DNA of 64,000 nucleotides from Nioella halotolerans (lineage in GTDB: Bacteria > Pseudomonadota > Alphaproteobacteria > Rhodobacterales > Rhodobacteraceae). The DNA is taken from positions 43,003 through 107,002 of the forward strand of contig QVQC01000082.1 of the NCBI GenBank assembly GCA_003428585.1, in the 5' to 3' direction. Numbering within the stretch: position 1 is the first letter of the stretch; the number at the start of each line of letters is the position of its first letter. The position numbers were made by a program, and so were the translations under genes. A model generated the notes under the pieces. That model searched no databases. It was not told the DNA's origin and saw nothing but the letters and a program-made list of their open reading frames with translations. Of this stretch, positions 18,703 through 27,632 are shown one piece after another.

Positions 18703-19398
18703 CTAGTCCGCCGGCGCCCGCAGGCAGCGCTGCCAGGCCGCGGCGATCTCGGCCATGTCAAGCACCGCGACCTCCCCGCCGCGCCCCGGCACGCCCAGCC
18801 CGCCGCTGCGCGCCACGGTGCCCGGAAAGCCCAGCGTCGGGATATGCGCGGCCCGCGCCGCCTGCAACGCGGCGGGGCTGTCCACCACCGCCAGCGTCAC
18901 CGATGCGTTGACCCTAAGATGGTCCAGCGCCAGCAGGTACGCCTCCGGGTGCGGCGGCAGATGGGCAAGGTCATCGCGCAGGATCGCCACGTCGAACCCC
19001 ACCCCGCCGCGCGCCCGCGCCGTCGCCTTCAGCATCGCGCGCACCGGGTCCGGGCCAGAGCGTGTCACCAGCCCCAGCTTCATCTGCCGATCCGCCGCCG
19101 CGCGCACGACCGACACCACGCCGGGGCGCAGCGGCAGCCCCTCGGCCAGCAGCGCCGCGAAAAGCCGCGCCTGGCTCCGCTCCACCGCCGCGACGTCCAC
19201 CGTCGCGCCCAACCGCAAAGCGTGGCGCAGCACCGGGCTGCGCGCGTCCCGCGTTGCCATCAGGGACTGGTAGGTCGACCAGCCCCATTCCCAGTTCAGG
19301 CCCTGCGCGCGCATCGCGCCATTCCATGCCTGCCGGTCCAGCTCGGCGCATTCCGCCACCGCGCCGATCCCGCCGAACAAGATCGCGTCCAAGCTCAT
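18703..19398 (-). CDS. HAD-superfamily protein lacking catalytic residues
   Basis: A 231-residue protein with the overall HAD (CbbY/beta-phosphoglucomutase-like) layout: an N-terminal strand, a helical cap, GLVTRSG as motif II and AVVDSPAALQAARAAHIPTLG as motif IV. The motif I nucleophile DxD is missing: the strand reads ILFGGIGA (residues 6-13), with Gly and Ile at the positions of both aspartates. The motif III lysine before PxPxxY is also replaced (LPPHPEAY). The fold is therefore clear but phosphatase activity is unlikely, which points to a binding or regulatory pseudoenzyme. It follows no obvious operon partner; DUF465 lies downstream on the same strand. Confidence 0.83.
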   Translation of the reverse strand: MSLDAILFGGIGAVAECAELDRQAWNGAMRAQGLNWEWGWSTYQSLMATRDARSPVLRHALRLGATVDVAAVERSQARLFAALLAEGLPLRPGVVSVVRAAADRQMKLGLVTRSGPDPVRAMLKATARARGGVGFDVAILRDDLAHLPPHPEAYLLALDHLRVNASVTLAVVDSPAALQAARAAHIPTLGFPGTVARSGGLGVPGRGGEVAVLDMAEIAAAWQRCLRAPAD

Positions 19399-19555
19399 CG
19401 TCCATCCTCCATGCGATTAGGGAAAGCCCGCGCGCCGCGCGCCGCAAGACCGCCCGCGCCGGCACCCCGGCCCGGCGCGCGGCGTTGGTCGCAATCCGGG
19501 CAGGCGCGACAGGCGCTGCCCATTCGGATGGCATGTCATGGATGCCGGCGGCCGC

Positions 19556-20479
19556 CTAAAGCTTGGTCTCGGTCACTGCCGGGGTCCGATGGCGGCGTTT
19601 CAGCATCGCCTCGCGCAGGGTGATGTAGCTGACCGCCCCGATGATCAGCGCGCCGCCCAGCATCACCCAGATATCCGCCGGCTCGCCGAAGACCAGCGCG
19701 CCAAGCAGCGTCGCCCAGACCAGTTGCAGGAAGGTGACCGGCTGCGTCACCGTCAACGGCGCCGCCTGAAAGGCCATCGACATGGTGAAATGCCCTGCCG
19801 TGGCGAACACCGCGACCCCGAACAGCCACGCCGCCTGTTCCCACGTCACCGGCACCCAGACCCACCACGCGAACGGGGCCAGTCCGATGGTCACCGTGAT
19901 CGACAGCATCCCCACCACCACGGTGGGCGAGGTTTCGTCGGTCATGATCTTGGCCACGAGGTAGCCTAGCGCGAACGACAGCGCCGTGACCAGCATCGCA
20001 AGGTGGCCCGGGCTGACCTCTCGAAAGCCCGGCCGCAGGATCACAAGCGCCCCCAGAAGCGCCACGCCAACGGCGATGATGCGCCGCGCGGCCAACCGCT
20101 CGCCCAGGAAGATCGCGGCCAGGATCGTAACGTAGACCGGGCTGAGGTAATTCATCGCCGTGACCTCGGCGATGGGGATCTGCGTCATGGCATAGAACCA
20201 CATGATCACGCCCAGCGTATGCGCCGCCCCGCGCAGGGTGAACAGCCGCAGCGCCCGGCGCGACAGCTTGGCGCGCAGCATCGGGCGGATCATCGGGATC
20301 ACGAAAACCAGCCCAAGCGCATAGCGCAGGAAGGCCGATTGCGCAGGCGGCACGTCGCTGCCCACGGTTTTGACCATCGCGGTGACGGCGACGAAACACG
20401 CCCCCGTCACCAGCATCCAGAGGACACCGGCCACCGGGTTCTGCGCCGCCTCGGGCGGGGCTTGGGAACTGCTTGCCAT
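19556..20479 (-). CDS. EamA/DMT-family transporter
   Basis: A ten-helix drug/metabolite transporter of 307 residues formed by two EamA repeats. The first spans about residues 15-145 (VLWMLVTGACFVAVTAMVKT; FYAMTQIPIAEVTAMNYLSP) and the second 155-290 (TALSFALGYLVAKIM; LGALVFGEPADIWVMLGGAL). The ATG at 20479 was preferred over a TTG three codons earlier. The substrate is unknown; RhaT/EamA relatives export amino acids or import metabolites. It lies downstream of the LysE-type gene on the same strand with a 45-base gap, so cotranscription of two exporters is likely. Confidence 0.88.
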   Translation of the reverse strand: MASSSQAPPEAAQNPVAGVLWMLVTGACFVAVTAMVKTVGSDVPPAQSAFLRYALGLVFVIPMIRPMLRAKLSRRALRLFTLRGAAHTLGVIMWFYAMTQIPIAEVTAMNYLSPVYVTILAAIFLGERLAARRIIAVGVALLGALVILRPGFREVSPGHLAMLVTALSFALGYLVAKIMTDETSPTVVVGMLSITVTIGLAPFAWWVWVPVTWEQAAWLFGVAVFATAGHFTMSMAFQAAPLTVTQPVTFLQLVWATLLGALVFGEPADIWVMLGGALIIGAVSYITLREAMLKRRHRTPAVTETKL

Positions 20480-20524
20480 GTCAAGCAATCAATCGCAAAG
20501 CGCGGGCCACGGCAAGCCGATACC

Positions 20525-21130
20525 TTACATCCCCCACAGCAGCCTGGCCGCGATGGCCCACATCACCGCGCCTATGACGCCATCAAGAACCTGCCACGCC
20601 CTCGGCCGCGCGAAGACCGGCGCCAGAAGCCGCGCGCCGTAGCCCAACGCGAAGAAGAAGGCGAAGCTGGCCGCGACCGCGCCCAGCCCGAACCAGCGGG
20701 TGTTGTCGCCATACTGGCTGGCGATGGTGCCGATCAGGATCACCGTGTCGAGGTAGACATGCGGATTGAGCCATGTCAGCGCAAGGCAAGTCAGAAGCGC
20801 GGCGCGCAGCGATCCCGCCCCGGTTGGGGCGGCGCGCAAGGCCTCGCCGCCCCGCCACATGGCGAGGAAACTGCGCCCGCCATACCAGATCAGGAAGGCC
20901 GCGCCGCCGTAGCGCAGCCCGGGCGCGATCCATGGCAGCGCCTCGGCGATCGCCGAAAAGCTCGTCACCCCAAGCGTGATCAGCGCCGCGTCGGAGACGG
21001 CACAGGTCAGCACGACCGGAAGGACATGTTCACGCCGCAGCCCTTGGCGCAGCACGAAGGCGTTTTGCGCGCCGATCGCGAGGATCAGGCTGAAGCCGAG
21101 GTAGAACCCGGAAACCGCGGCGTGGATCAT
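20525..21130 (-). CDS. LysE/ArgO-family amino acid exporter
   Basis: A 201-residue inner-membrane protein with about six hydrophobic segments. The N-terminal GFYLGFSLILAIGAQNAFVL contains the GAQN motif, and the later CLALTWLNPHVYLDTVILIG contains TWLNPHVYLD. These two motifs are diagnostic of the LysE/ArgO branch exporting basic amino acids. No LysR-type activator, the usual regulator, is seen beside it. It precedes a DMT transporter on the same strand. Confidence 0.92.
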   Translation of the reverse strand: MIHAAVSGFYLGFSLILAIGAQNAFVLRQGLRREHVLPVVLTCAVSDAALITLGVTSFSAIAEALPWIAPGLRYGGAAFLIWYGGRSFLAMWRGGEALRAAPTGAGSLRAALLTCLALTWLNPHVYLDTVILIGTIASQYGDNTRWFGLGAVAASFAFFFALGYGARLLAPVFARPRAWQVLDGVIGAVMWAIAARLLWGM

Positions 21131-21368
21131 GGTATGGCCCCTTTTCCCTGCCCCTGCGCGTGATCGTCCTTGGGCCGGCGATGCCCGATGACGGCTTGAC
21201 GCGCTTGATGACCCTTGGTGCCGGGCGATGACGCGAAAGCACGGACGAAGGCCCGCGGCGCGGCAGCCCCGTGCCGGGGATCATTGCGACACGACATCCG
21301 CACGGGCGGCGCACGGGGGGTGTACGCCCGGTGCACGGCGGGCACCCCCCGTTTTTCGGGGGCGCGAC

Positions 21369-22115
21369 TCAGCTGGCGAGTTGCTCCATCACCTCGTCCG
21401 AGATCTCGAAATTGGAGGTGACGCGCTGGACGTCGTCATCGTCTTCCAGAACTTCGATCAGCTTCATCAGTTTCTGCGCGCCGTCGAGGTCCAGCTCCGT
21501 CGTGGTGGTCGGCTGCCAGATCAGCTTGGCGGTGTCCGACTCGCCCAGCGCCGCCTCAAGCGCGGTGGAAACGTCGTTGAGGTCGGTGTCGGCGCAGGTG
21601 ATCACGTGCTGCTCGGCTGTTGACTCCACGTTCTCGGCACCCGCCTCGATCGCGGCCTCCATCACCGTGTCCTCATCACCGACCGAGGCAGTGTAGACGA
21701 TCTCGCCCTTGCGTTCGAACATGAAGGCGACGGACCCGGTCTCGCCCAGGTTTCCGCCATGTTTTCCAAAGGTTGAGCGCACGGTCGAGGCGGTGCGGTT
21801 ACGGTTGTCGGTCATCGCCTCGACGATCACCGCGACGCCGCCGGGGCCGTAGCCCTCATAGCGGATCTCCTCGTAATCGTCGCCACCGGCGGCCTGGCTC
21901 TTGTCGATGGCACGCTGGATCACGTCCTTGGGCACGGATTGCGACTTGGCTTCCTTCACCGCGAGGCGCAGGCGGGGGTTCTTGTCGGGATCCGGGTCGC
22001 CCATCTTGGCGGCCACGGTGATCTCCTTGGCCAGCTTGGAAAACAGTTTCGACCGCGCGGCGTCCTGGCGCCCCTTGCGGTGCTGGATGTTCGCCCATTT
22101 CGAATGGCCTGCCAT
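21369..22115 (-). CDS. YebC/PmpR (TACO1) family protein
   Basis: A 248-residue protein with the family start [20 protein letters not shown] and the later signatures [39 protein letters not shown] and [17 protein letters not shown]. YebC proteins act in translation (relief of proline stalls) and some bind DNA as regulators. An AGGAGAGG element precedes the ATG at 22115; an adjacent GTG at 22118 is less likely. The gene is divergent from the HisA-like gene. Downstream, GC-rich repeats near 21340-21360 could form hairpins, but no clear T-run follows. Confidence 0.95.
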   Translation of the reverse strand: MAGHSKWANIQHRKGRQDAARSKLFSKLAKEITVAAKMGDPDPDKNPRLRLAVKEAKSQSVPKDVIQRAIDKSQAAGGDDYEEIRYEGYGPGGVAVIVEAMTDNRNRTASTVRSTFGKHGGNLGETGSVAFMFERKGEIVYTASVGDEDTVMEAAIEAGAENVESTAEQHVITCADTDLNDVSTALEAALGESDTAKLIWQPTTTTELDLDGAQKLMKLIEVLEDDDDVQRVTSNFEISDEVMEQLAS

Positions 22116-22280
22116 CACGCCTCTCCTGCAAATACTTGATCGGCACGGGTCTACTGCATGCGCCCACGCACACGCAAGCAGGCAATGGCGACGCGCAGTC
22201 GTTCACGAATGCCGCTTTCCGGCAAATACACGCGCCCGGTTTCGCGCTATGCTTGCACGAGTTTCGGGAGGACCTGACCC

Positions 22281-23024
22281 ATGATGATCTACCCCACCAT
22301 CGAGTTGCAGAACGGCCATTGCGTCAGCCTCAATCGCGGGCGGCTGGACGATCCGCTGATCTGGCACGTGGACCCCGTCGACAAGGCCAGAAGCTTTGCC
22401 GAGGATGGCGCGGCATGGCTGCACGTGACCAATTTCGACTGGATGACCGACAGCGAGGACTCGACCGGGATCGTGCAGGACATCATCCTCCATGCCGGCA
22501 TCCCGGTGCAGCTTGGCGGCGGCTTTCGCAGCGTCGAGACAATCGCGCAATGGATCGACAAGGGGGCCGGGCGGATCGTCGTCAGTTCGCTTGCCGTGCA
22601 CAACCCGACCCTTGTGAAACAGGCCGCCAAGCGCTTCCCCGACCAGATCGTCGTAGCCGTCGATGTCTACAAGGGCGGCTTGATGAGCGACGGCTGGAAA
22701 TCCACGGCCGCGATCACGCCCGCCGATTTCATCGCCGCCTTCGACGAAGACCCGCTGGCCGCGATCATCATCACCGATATCGACAACGATATCGAGGACA
22801 GCGACGGCTCTCTCGGCATGATCACGCAACTGGCCGACGGGGCGCGCGCCCCGGTCATCGCACGCGGGTTGTCGCGCAGCCTCGACGATATCGCGCGGCT
22901 GAAATACGTTCCGCACATCGCGGGCGCGATCATTGGCCGGGCGCTGTTCGACAAGTCGATCGACCTGTGCGATGCGCTCGCCGTTGCCGGCGCCCGCCCC
23001 GGCCCGACGGCGCAGTTCATCTAG
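22281..23024 (+). CDS. HisA-like TIM-barrel isomerase paralog
   Basis: A 247-residue TIM barrel of the HisA/HisF family: IYPTIELQNGHCVSLNRG at the start, VQLGGGFRSVETIAQWIDKG and GRIVVSSLAVHNP as the phosphate-binding loop of strand three, VAVDVYKGG at strand five and TDIDND at strand six. HisA catalyses the ProFAR Amadori isomerisation of histidine synthesis. Here the strand-1 aspartate that acts in catalysis is replaced by glutamate (E8), while D128 and D166/D168 remain. No other his gene is near, so it is probably not the histidine-pathway enzyme but a paralog with another substrate. A GGGAGG element lies upstream. The true reaction is unknown. Confidence 0.8.
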   Translation: MMIYPTIELQNGHCVSLNRGRLDDPLIWHVDPVDKARSFAEDGAAWLHVTNFDWMTDSEDSTGIVQDIILHAGIPVQLGGGFRSVETIAQWIDKGAGRIVVSSLAVHNPTLVKQAAKRFPDQIVVAVDVYKGGLMSDGWKSTAAITPADFIAAFDEDPLAAIIITDIDNDIEDSDGSLGMITQLADGARAPVIARGLSRSLDDIARLKYVPHIAGAIIGRALFDKSIDLCDALAVAGARPGPTAQFI

Positions 23025-23063
23025 GCAGGTGACGCCCGCGTCATGGCGCGCTAGCCTCCCGCC

Positions 23064-24839
23064 ATGACCACCGACCAGATCCTGCTGTTCGTGCTTTTCG
23101 GAACCGTCTTCGGCCTGCTTCTCTGGGGGCGATTCCGCTACGACCTCGTGGCCTTCGGCGCGCTGATGGTGGCGGTCATCCTCGGGCTTGTCCCCGCCAG
23201 CGAGGCCTTCGCCGGCTTCGGCCACCCCGCGACGCTGGTGGTGGCGCTGGTCCTTGTTGTCTCCGCCGGGCTGGTCCGGTCCGGCGCGGTGTTGCTGATC
23301 ACCCGCACGCTGGTCGATGCGGGCCGGTCGCTGGGCGCGCATATTGCCATCATGGGCGGGGTCGGCGGGGTGTTATCGGCCTTCATGAACAATGTCGCGG
23401 CGCTGGCGCTGCTGATGCCGGTCGATATCGCCACCGCGCGCAAGGCCGGCCGCAGCCCCGGCCTGTCGCTGATGCCGCTGTCTTTCGCAACCATCCTCGG
23501 CGGTATGGCCACGCTGATCGGCACGCCGCCCAACATCATCATCGCCTCGATCCGCGAGGAATCGCTCGGTGCGCCCTTCGCCATGTTCGATTTCGCGCCA
23601 GTGGGTGGCGTCGCCGCTCTGGCCGGGCTGACCTTCGTCGCGCTGGTCGGCTGGCGGCTGATCCCGCGCCGCGATTCCGGCGTCGGCGCGGACCAGCTCG
23701 GCGAATTGGCGCCTTACATCTCGGAACTGTCGATCCCGGACGATAGCAAGCTGGTCGGCGGGCGCCTGCGCGACCTGATGGAGCCCGCCGAGAAAAGCGA
23801 TGTCGCCATCCTTGGCCTCGTGCGTGACGGCAAGCGCCGCTTCGGCACCGGGCGCAACCTGGGCCTGAAGGCGGGCGATATCCTCGTGCTGGAGGCCGCC
23901 CCCGACGCGCTGGACGAGTTCCGCAGCGCGCTGAAGCTCGATTTCGCGCCCGACGGTCACGCCATCGAGGATGCCGTGGGCGAGGGCGTCACCCTCGTGG
24001 AAATGGTGGTGCCCGAGGGCAGCCGCATCGCGGGGCGCAATGCGCAGGCCATCGGCCTCGGCTGGCGCAAGCGCACCGTCCTGATGGGCATCTCGCGCAA
24101 GGGCACGCGCATCACCAAGCGGCTGCGACGGACCAACATCCGGCCCGGCGACATCCTGCTGTTGCTGGTGCCCTCCGATACGGGCGCGGATGTCGTGGAC
24201 TGGCTGGGCGGGCACGCGCTGGCGGACCGGGGACTGGCGGTGACCCGCGACTCCAAGACTTGGGCCGCGATCGGCATCTTCGGCGCGGCAGTGACGGCAG
24301 CGGCGCTGGGGCTGCTTTACCTGCCGATCGCGCTGGGGCTGGTGGTACTGGCCTACGTGCTGTTCAAGATCCTGCCACTGGAAGAAATCTACGATCATAT
24401 CGAGTGGCCGGTGGTGGTACTGCTCGGCTCGATGATCCCGCTCGGCGCGGCTTTGGAGGCGTCGGGCGGCACCGAGCTGCTGGCAGGGGCCCTTGTGACC
24501 CTCACCGAAACCTGGCCGGCCTGGGGCACGCTGACGCTATTGATGGTGGTGACCATGACGCTGAGCGATGTTCTCAACAACACCGCCACGACCATCGTCG
24601 CCGCGCCCGTGGGAATCCAGATGGCCCAAACGCTTGGCGTCAATCCCGACCCGTTCCTGATGGCGGTGGCGGTGGCGGCGTCGGCGGCCTTTCTGACGCC
24701 CATCGGGCACAAGAACAACACCCTGATCCTCGGCCCCGGCGGTTACGGTTTCGGCGATTACTGGCGCATGGGCCTGCCGCTGGAGGTGATCGTGGTCGCG
24801 GTGTCGATCCCTACGATCCTGGTTGTGTGGCCGTTGTGA
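23064..24839 (+). CDS. SLC13/DASS-family permease with two TrkA-C domains
   Basis: A 591-residue inner-membrane protein. Five to six N-terminal helices (to about residue 200) lead to two cytoplasmic RCK/TrkA-C domains (about 205-375; for example NLGLKAGDILVLEAAP and NIRPGDILLLLVP), then a second membrane half. The DASS repeats appear as SAFMNNVAALALLMP and SDVLNNTATTIVAAP, with PLSFATILGGMATLIGTPPN typical of the family. Substrates of such hybrids include sulfate or carboxylates and cannot be assigned here. It starts 39 bases after the HisA-like gene on the same strand. A paralog of the same build lies at 25757-27535. Confidence 0.9.
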   Translation: MTTDQILLFVLFGTVFGLLLWGRFRYDLVAFGALMVAVILGLVPASEAFAGFGHPATLVVALVLVVSAGLVRSGAVLLITRTLVDAGRSLGAHIAIMGGVGGVLSAFMNNVAALALLMPVDIATARKAGRSPGLSLMPLSFATILGGMATLIGTPPNIIIASIREESLGAPFAMFDFAPVGGVAALAGLTFVALVGWRLIPRRDSGVGADQLGELAPYISELSIPDDSKLVGGRLRDLMEPAEKSDVAILGLVRDGKRRFGTGRNLGLKAGDILVLEAAPDALDEFRSALKLDFAPDGHAIEDAVGEGVTLVEMVVPEGSRIAGRNAQAIGLGWRKRTVLMGISRKGTRITKRLRRTNIRPGDILLLLVPSDTGADVVDWLGGHALADRGLAVTRDSKTWAAIGIFGAAVTAAALGLLYLPIALGLVVLAYVLFKILPLEEIYDHIEWPVVVLLGSMIPLGAALEASGGTELLAGALVTLTETWPAWGTLTLLMVVTMTLSDVLNNTATTIVAAPVGIQMAQTLGVNPDPFLMAVAVAASAAFLTPIGHKNNTLILGPGGYGFGDYWRMGLPLEVIVVAVSIPTILVVWPL

Positions 24840-24869
24840 CGGCAGCAACCGGCCCCGTTCACTACCTCG

Positions 24870-25760
24870 TCAAGCCACCCGCGCGCGGCGGTAATCGCGC
24901 AATCCGGCAAGGTTGTTCAGCGCAAGCGCCCCCAGCACCACAGCGCCCCCCGCAAGCGTCCAACTGCCGGGAAACTCGGCCAGCACCAGCCACACCAGAA
25001 GCGGGCCGAGCACCGCCTCGAGCAGCATGATCAGCGCGACATCGGCGGCCGGCAGGTAGCGCGGCCCGAGGCTGAGCAGCGCGGTCGCCCCCGGCGTGAC
25101 GACAAGCGCGATCAGCGTGACGTAAGGCAGCGCGGCGGCCGGAACCGAAAGCTGCGGCGCAAGGGGCAGCGCCAGCAGCGTTGCCACGACCCCCGCGATG
25201 GCCATGGCCGGCACCATCGACAGGTTTTTCTTCTTCGCGGCGATGGTGAAGATCACCGCCCAGGACAGGGCCGTGACCACCGCCGCGAGATCGCCGAGCA
25301 GGTCCCCCTGCCCCCCGCCTGCGCTACCCCAAGCGATCAGGCCGATACCGCAAAGCACAGCGCCGATCGTCGCCCATGTCCGCGATGCCACTTGCAAGCC
25401 CATGACGAAGCGCGCGATCAGGGCCGAGAAGACCGGCATTGTTGCCAAAATGAACAAAGTATTCGCTGCCAATGTATGATTGACGGAATAGAGGAAACAA
25501 AAATTGCCCAGCGTGTAGATTACCCCGATGGCGATCCCGGCCAGACCGACGCTGCGAAACGCCGCCCATGCGCCGCGCCCAAGCCGCAGGATCAGCCATA
25601 GGCCGATCACCCCGGCCATGCCCGCACCGCGCCAGACCATCAGCGTCCATTCCGGGATATCCGCCAGCCGGATCAGCAGCACGTCCGGCGACAGGATCAA
25701 GACGCCGGTCAGGGTGATCAGGAGGCCCCGGGCGTAGTCGCTCATCCCAGCCGCGCTCAT
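24870..25760 (-). CDS. EamA/DMT-family transporter
   Basis: A 296-residue, ten-helix membrane protein with two EamA units (LLITLTGVLILSPDVLLIRL and later DLAAVVTALSWAVIFTIAAK; GPRYLPAADVALIMLLEAVL). Its ATG overlaps the TGA of the upstream SLC13 gene (ATGA at 25757-25760), indicating translational coupling to that permease. The substrate is unknown. It converges on the plus-strand SLC13 gene 30 bases away. Confidence 0.9.
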   Translation of the reverse strand: MSAAGMSDYARGLLITLTGVLILSPDVLLIRLADIPEWTLMVWRGAGMAGVIGLWLILRLGRGAWAAFRSVGLAGIAIGVIYTLGNFCFLYSVNHTLAANTLFILATMPVFSALIARFVMGLQVASRTWATIGAVLCGIGLIAWGSAGGGQGDLLGDLAAVVTALSWAVIFTIAAKKKNLSMVPAMAIAGVVATLLALPLAPQLSVPAAALPYVTLIALVVTPGATALLSLGPRYLPAADVALIMLLEAVLGPLLVWLVLAEFPGSWTLAGGAVVLGALALNNLAGLRDYRRARVA

Positions 25761-27535
25761 AACGGCCAGATCAGCGGGATGAACAGGCTCGCCACAAGGC
25801 CGAGCGACAGGTTCAGCGGGATGCCGATCTTCATGAAATCGGTGAACCGGTAGCCGCCGGGGCCGAAGACCAGCATGTTGGTCTGGTAGCCGATCGGGGT
25901 GGCGAAGCTGGCCGAGGCCGCGATCATCACCGCCACGACCAGCGGGCGCGGATCGACCCCGATGGCAGCGCCCAGCCCGATGGCCACGGGGGTCACCACC
26001 ACCGCGACGGCGTTGTTGGAGACAAGCTCGGTCAGGACCGAGGTGATCAGGTAGATCGCCCAGACCAGCAGGAACGGCGGCAGTTCAGCCAGCCACGGCG
26101 ACAGGGCGTTCACGATCAGCGCCACGGCGCCGGTGTTCTGAAGCGCAGCCCCGATGGCGAGCATCGAGAAGATCAGCGCCAGAAGCCGTCCGTCGATGAA
26201 GGAAAACGCCTCGTCGGCGTCGATACAACGCATCACCAGCACAACCGCCACGGCCAGCACGGCAAGAAAGAAGATCGGCGCCACCCCGAGACCCGCAAGC
26301 CCCACGATCCCCACCATGGCGGCCATGGCATAGGGCGCATGGCCGCGCCTATAAGGACGTTCGGTCGGGGCCGTCACGTCGACAAGGTCCATGTCGGCGG
26401 CAAGCCGCTGGATATCGGCCGGGTCACCTTCCAGCAGCAGGGTATCGCCCACCCGCACGATCAGGTTGTCGAGATTGCTGCCGATATTCTGGTTCCGGCG
26501 ATGCACGGCCAGCGGATAGACCCCGTAGCGCCGACGCAGGCGCAGCGCGCCAAGCGAACGGCCCACCATGCGGCACCCCGGCGTGATCAGCACCTCGACC
26601 GTCGTGGTTTCGACCGAGCTGAGCTTTTCCACCGTGCGCAGGTCCTTGCTCTGCTGCAGGCCGAGCACTTCTGCCATGTCGGTGCGCAGCACCACCCGGT
26701 CCCCGGCTTCCAGAACGACACCATCCATGTCCCGGCGCAACGATGCATCGCCGCGCAGCACGTCGATCAGGCGCACGCCCTCGCGCTTGAACATGTCGAT
26801 GTCGTTCACGTTGCGCCCGATCAGGGCGCTGTCCTCGGGCAGGGCCAGTTCGGTGAAGAATTTCATCCGCTTGCGCCCGGTCAGCATGTCGGCCATCGAG
26901 GTGCGATCGGGCAGCAGGAACCGGCCGACCAGAAGCATGTAGGCCATCCCCCAGATCACCACTATGATGCCGATCGGCGTCACCTCGAAGATCGTGAACG
27001 GCGCCATGCCCTGCGCGCGGGCGACGCCATCGACCAACAGGTTGGTCGAGGTCCCGATCAGCGTCATCGTGCCGCCCATGACCGCCGCGTAGGACAACGG
27101 GATCAGCAGCTTGGAGGCCGGACGGCCCAGCGACCGGGCGATCTGCACGAAGACGGGAATCATCACCACCACGACCGGCGTGTTCGACACGAAGGCCGAG
27201 GCCACCACCACGAAGGCCAGAAGCGACGCAAGCGCGATGCGCGGGCTGGTCTTGGCCTTGGTTTCGGCACGCTGGGTAAAGGTCGCAAGCGCCCCGGTAC
27301 GGACAAGCGCCCCCATGACGATGAACATCGCCGCGATGGTCCATGGCGCAGGATTGGACAGAACCGAAAGCGCCTCGTCATAGGGAAGGAACCCGGCGGC
27401 CAGCATGATGGACGCGCCGGCGATAGCGACCACCTCCGCGGGGTAGGTCTCGCGGATGAACATGATGAACATGCCCGCCACCACGGCCAGCGTCAGGACC
27501 GCCTGCACTGTCGGCGAGAGAAACTCTGCAATCAT
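25757..27535 (-). CDS. SLC13/DASS-family permease with two TrkA-C domains
   Basis: A 592-residue paralog of the 23064-24839 permease with the same order: membrane half (SAFVSNTPVVVVMIPVFVQI; SYAAVMGGTMTLIGTSTNLL), two RCK/TrkA-C domains (about residues 220-385, with VVLEAGDRVVLRTD and LIVRVGDTLLLEGDP), then the second membrane half (TELVSNNAVAVVVTPVAIGL; FATPIGYQTNMLVFGPGGYR). Family members carry Na+- or H+-coupled anions such as sulfate or dicarboxylates. Its stop overlaps the start of a DMT transporter gene. It follows the YmdB-type gene by about 100 bases. Confidence 0.92.
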   Translation of the reverse strand: MIAEFLSPTVQAVLTLAVVAGMFIMFIRETYPAEVVAIAGASIMLAAGFLPYDEALSVLSNPAPWTIAAMFIVMGALVRTGALATFTQRAETKAKTSPRIALASLLAFVVVASAFVSNTPVVVVMIPVFVQIARSLGRPASKLLIPLSYAAVMGGTMTLIGTSTNLLVDGVARAQGMAPFTIFEVTPIGIIVVIWGMAYMLLVGRFLLPDRTSMADMLTGRKRMKFFTELALPEDSALIGRNVNDIDMFKREGVRLIDVLRGDASLRRDMDGVVLEAGDRVVLRTDMAEVLGLQQSKDLRTVEKLSSVETTTVEVLITPGCRMVGRSLGALRLRRRYGVYPLAVHRRNQNIGSNLDNLIVRVGDTLLLEGDPADIQRLAADMDLVDVTAPTERPYRRGHAPYAMAAMVGIVGLAGLGVAPIFFLAVLAVAVVLVMRCIDADEAFSFIDGRLLALIFSMLAIGAALQNTGAVALIVNALSPWLAELPPFLLVWAIYLITSVLTELVSNNAVAVVVTPVAIGLGAAIGVDPRPLVVAVMIAASASFATPIGYQTNMLVFGPGGYRFTDFMKIGIPLNLSLGLVASLFIPLIWPL

Positions 27536-27632
27536 GTCCTGCCCCGTCCCGTCAGGTCGCCATCACCATTCCCGAAGGCCGCGGCAACCACAAGGGGCCG
27601 TGCATGCGCGGGACGCGTGGCCGGCGCGCCCG

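Noticed and set aside
21290-21368. Terminator of the YebC gene
   Set aside because: GC-rich inverted repeats (CCCCCG-AAAAA-CGGGGG and longer pairings) exist but lack a T-run in the right place, so no terminator was listed.
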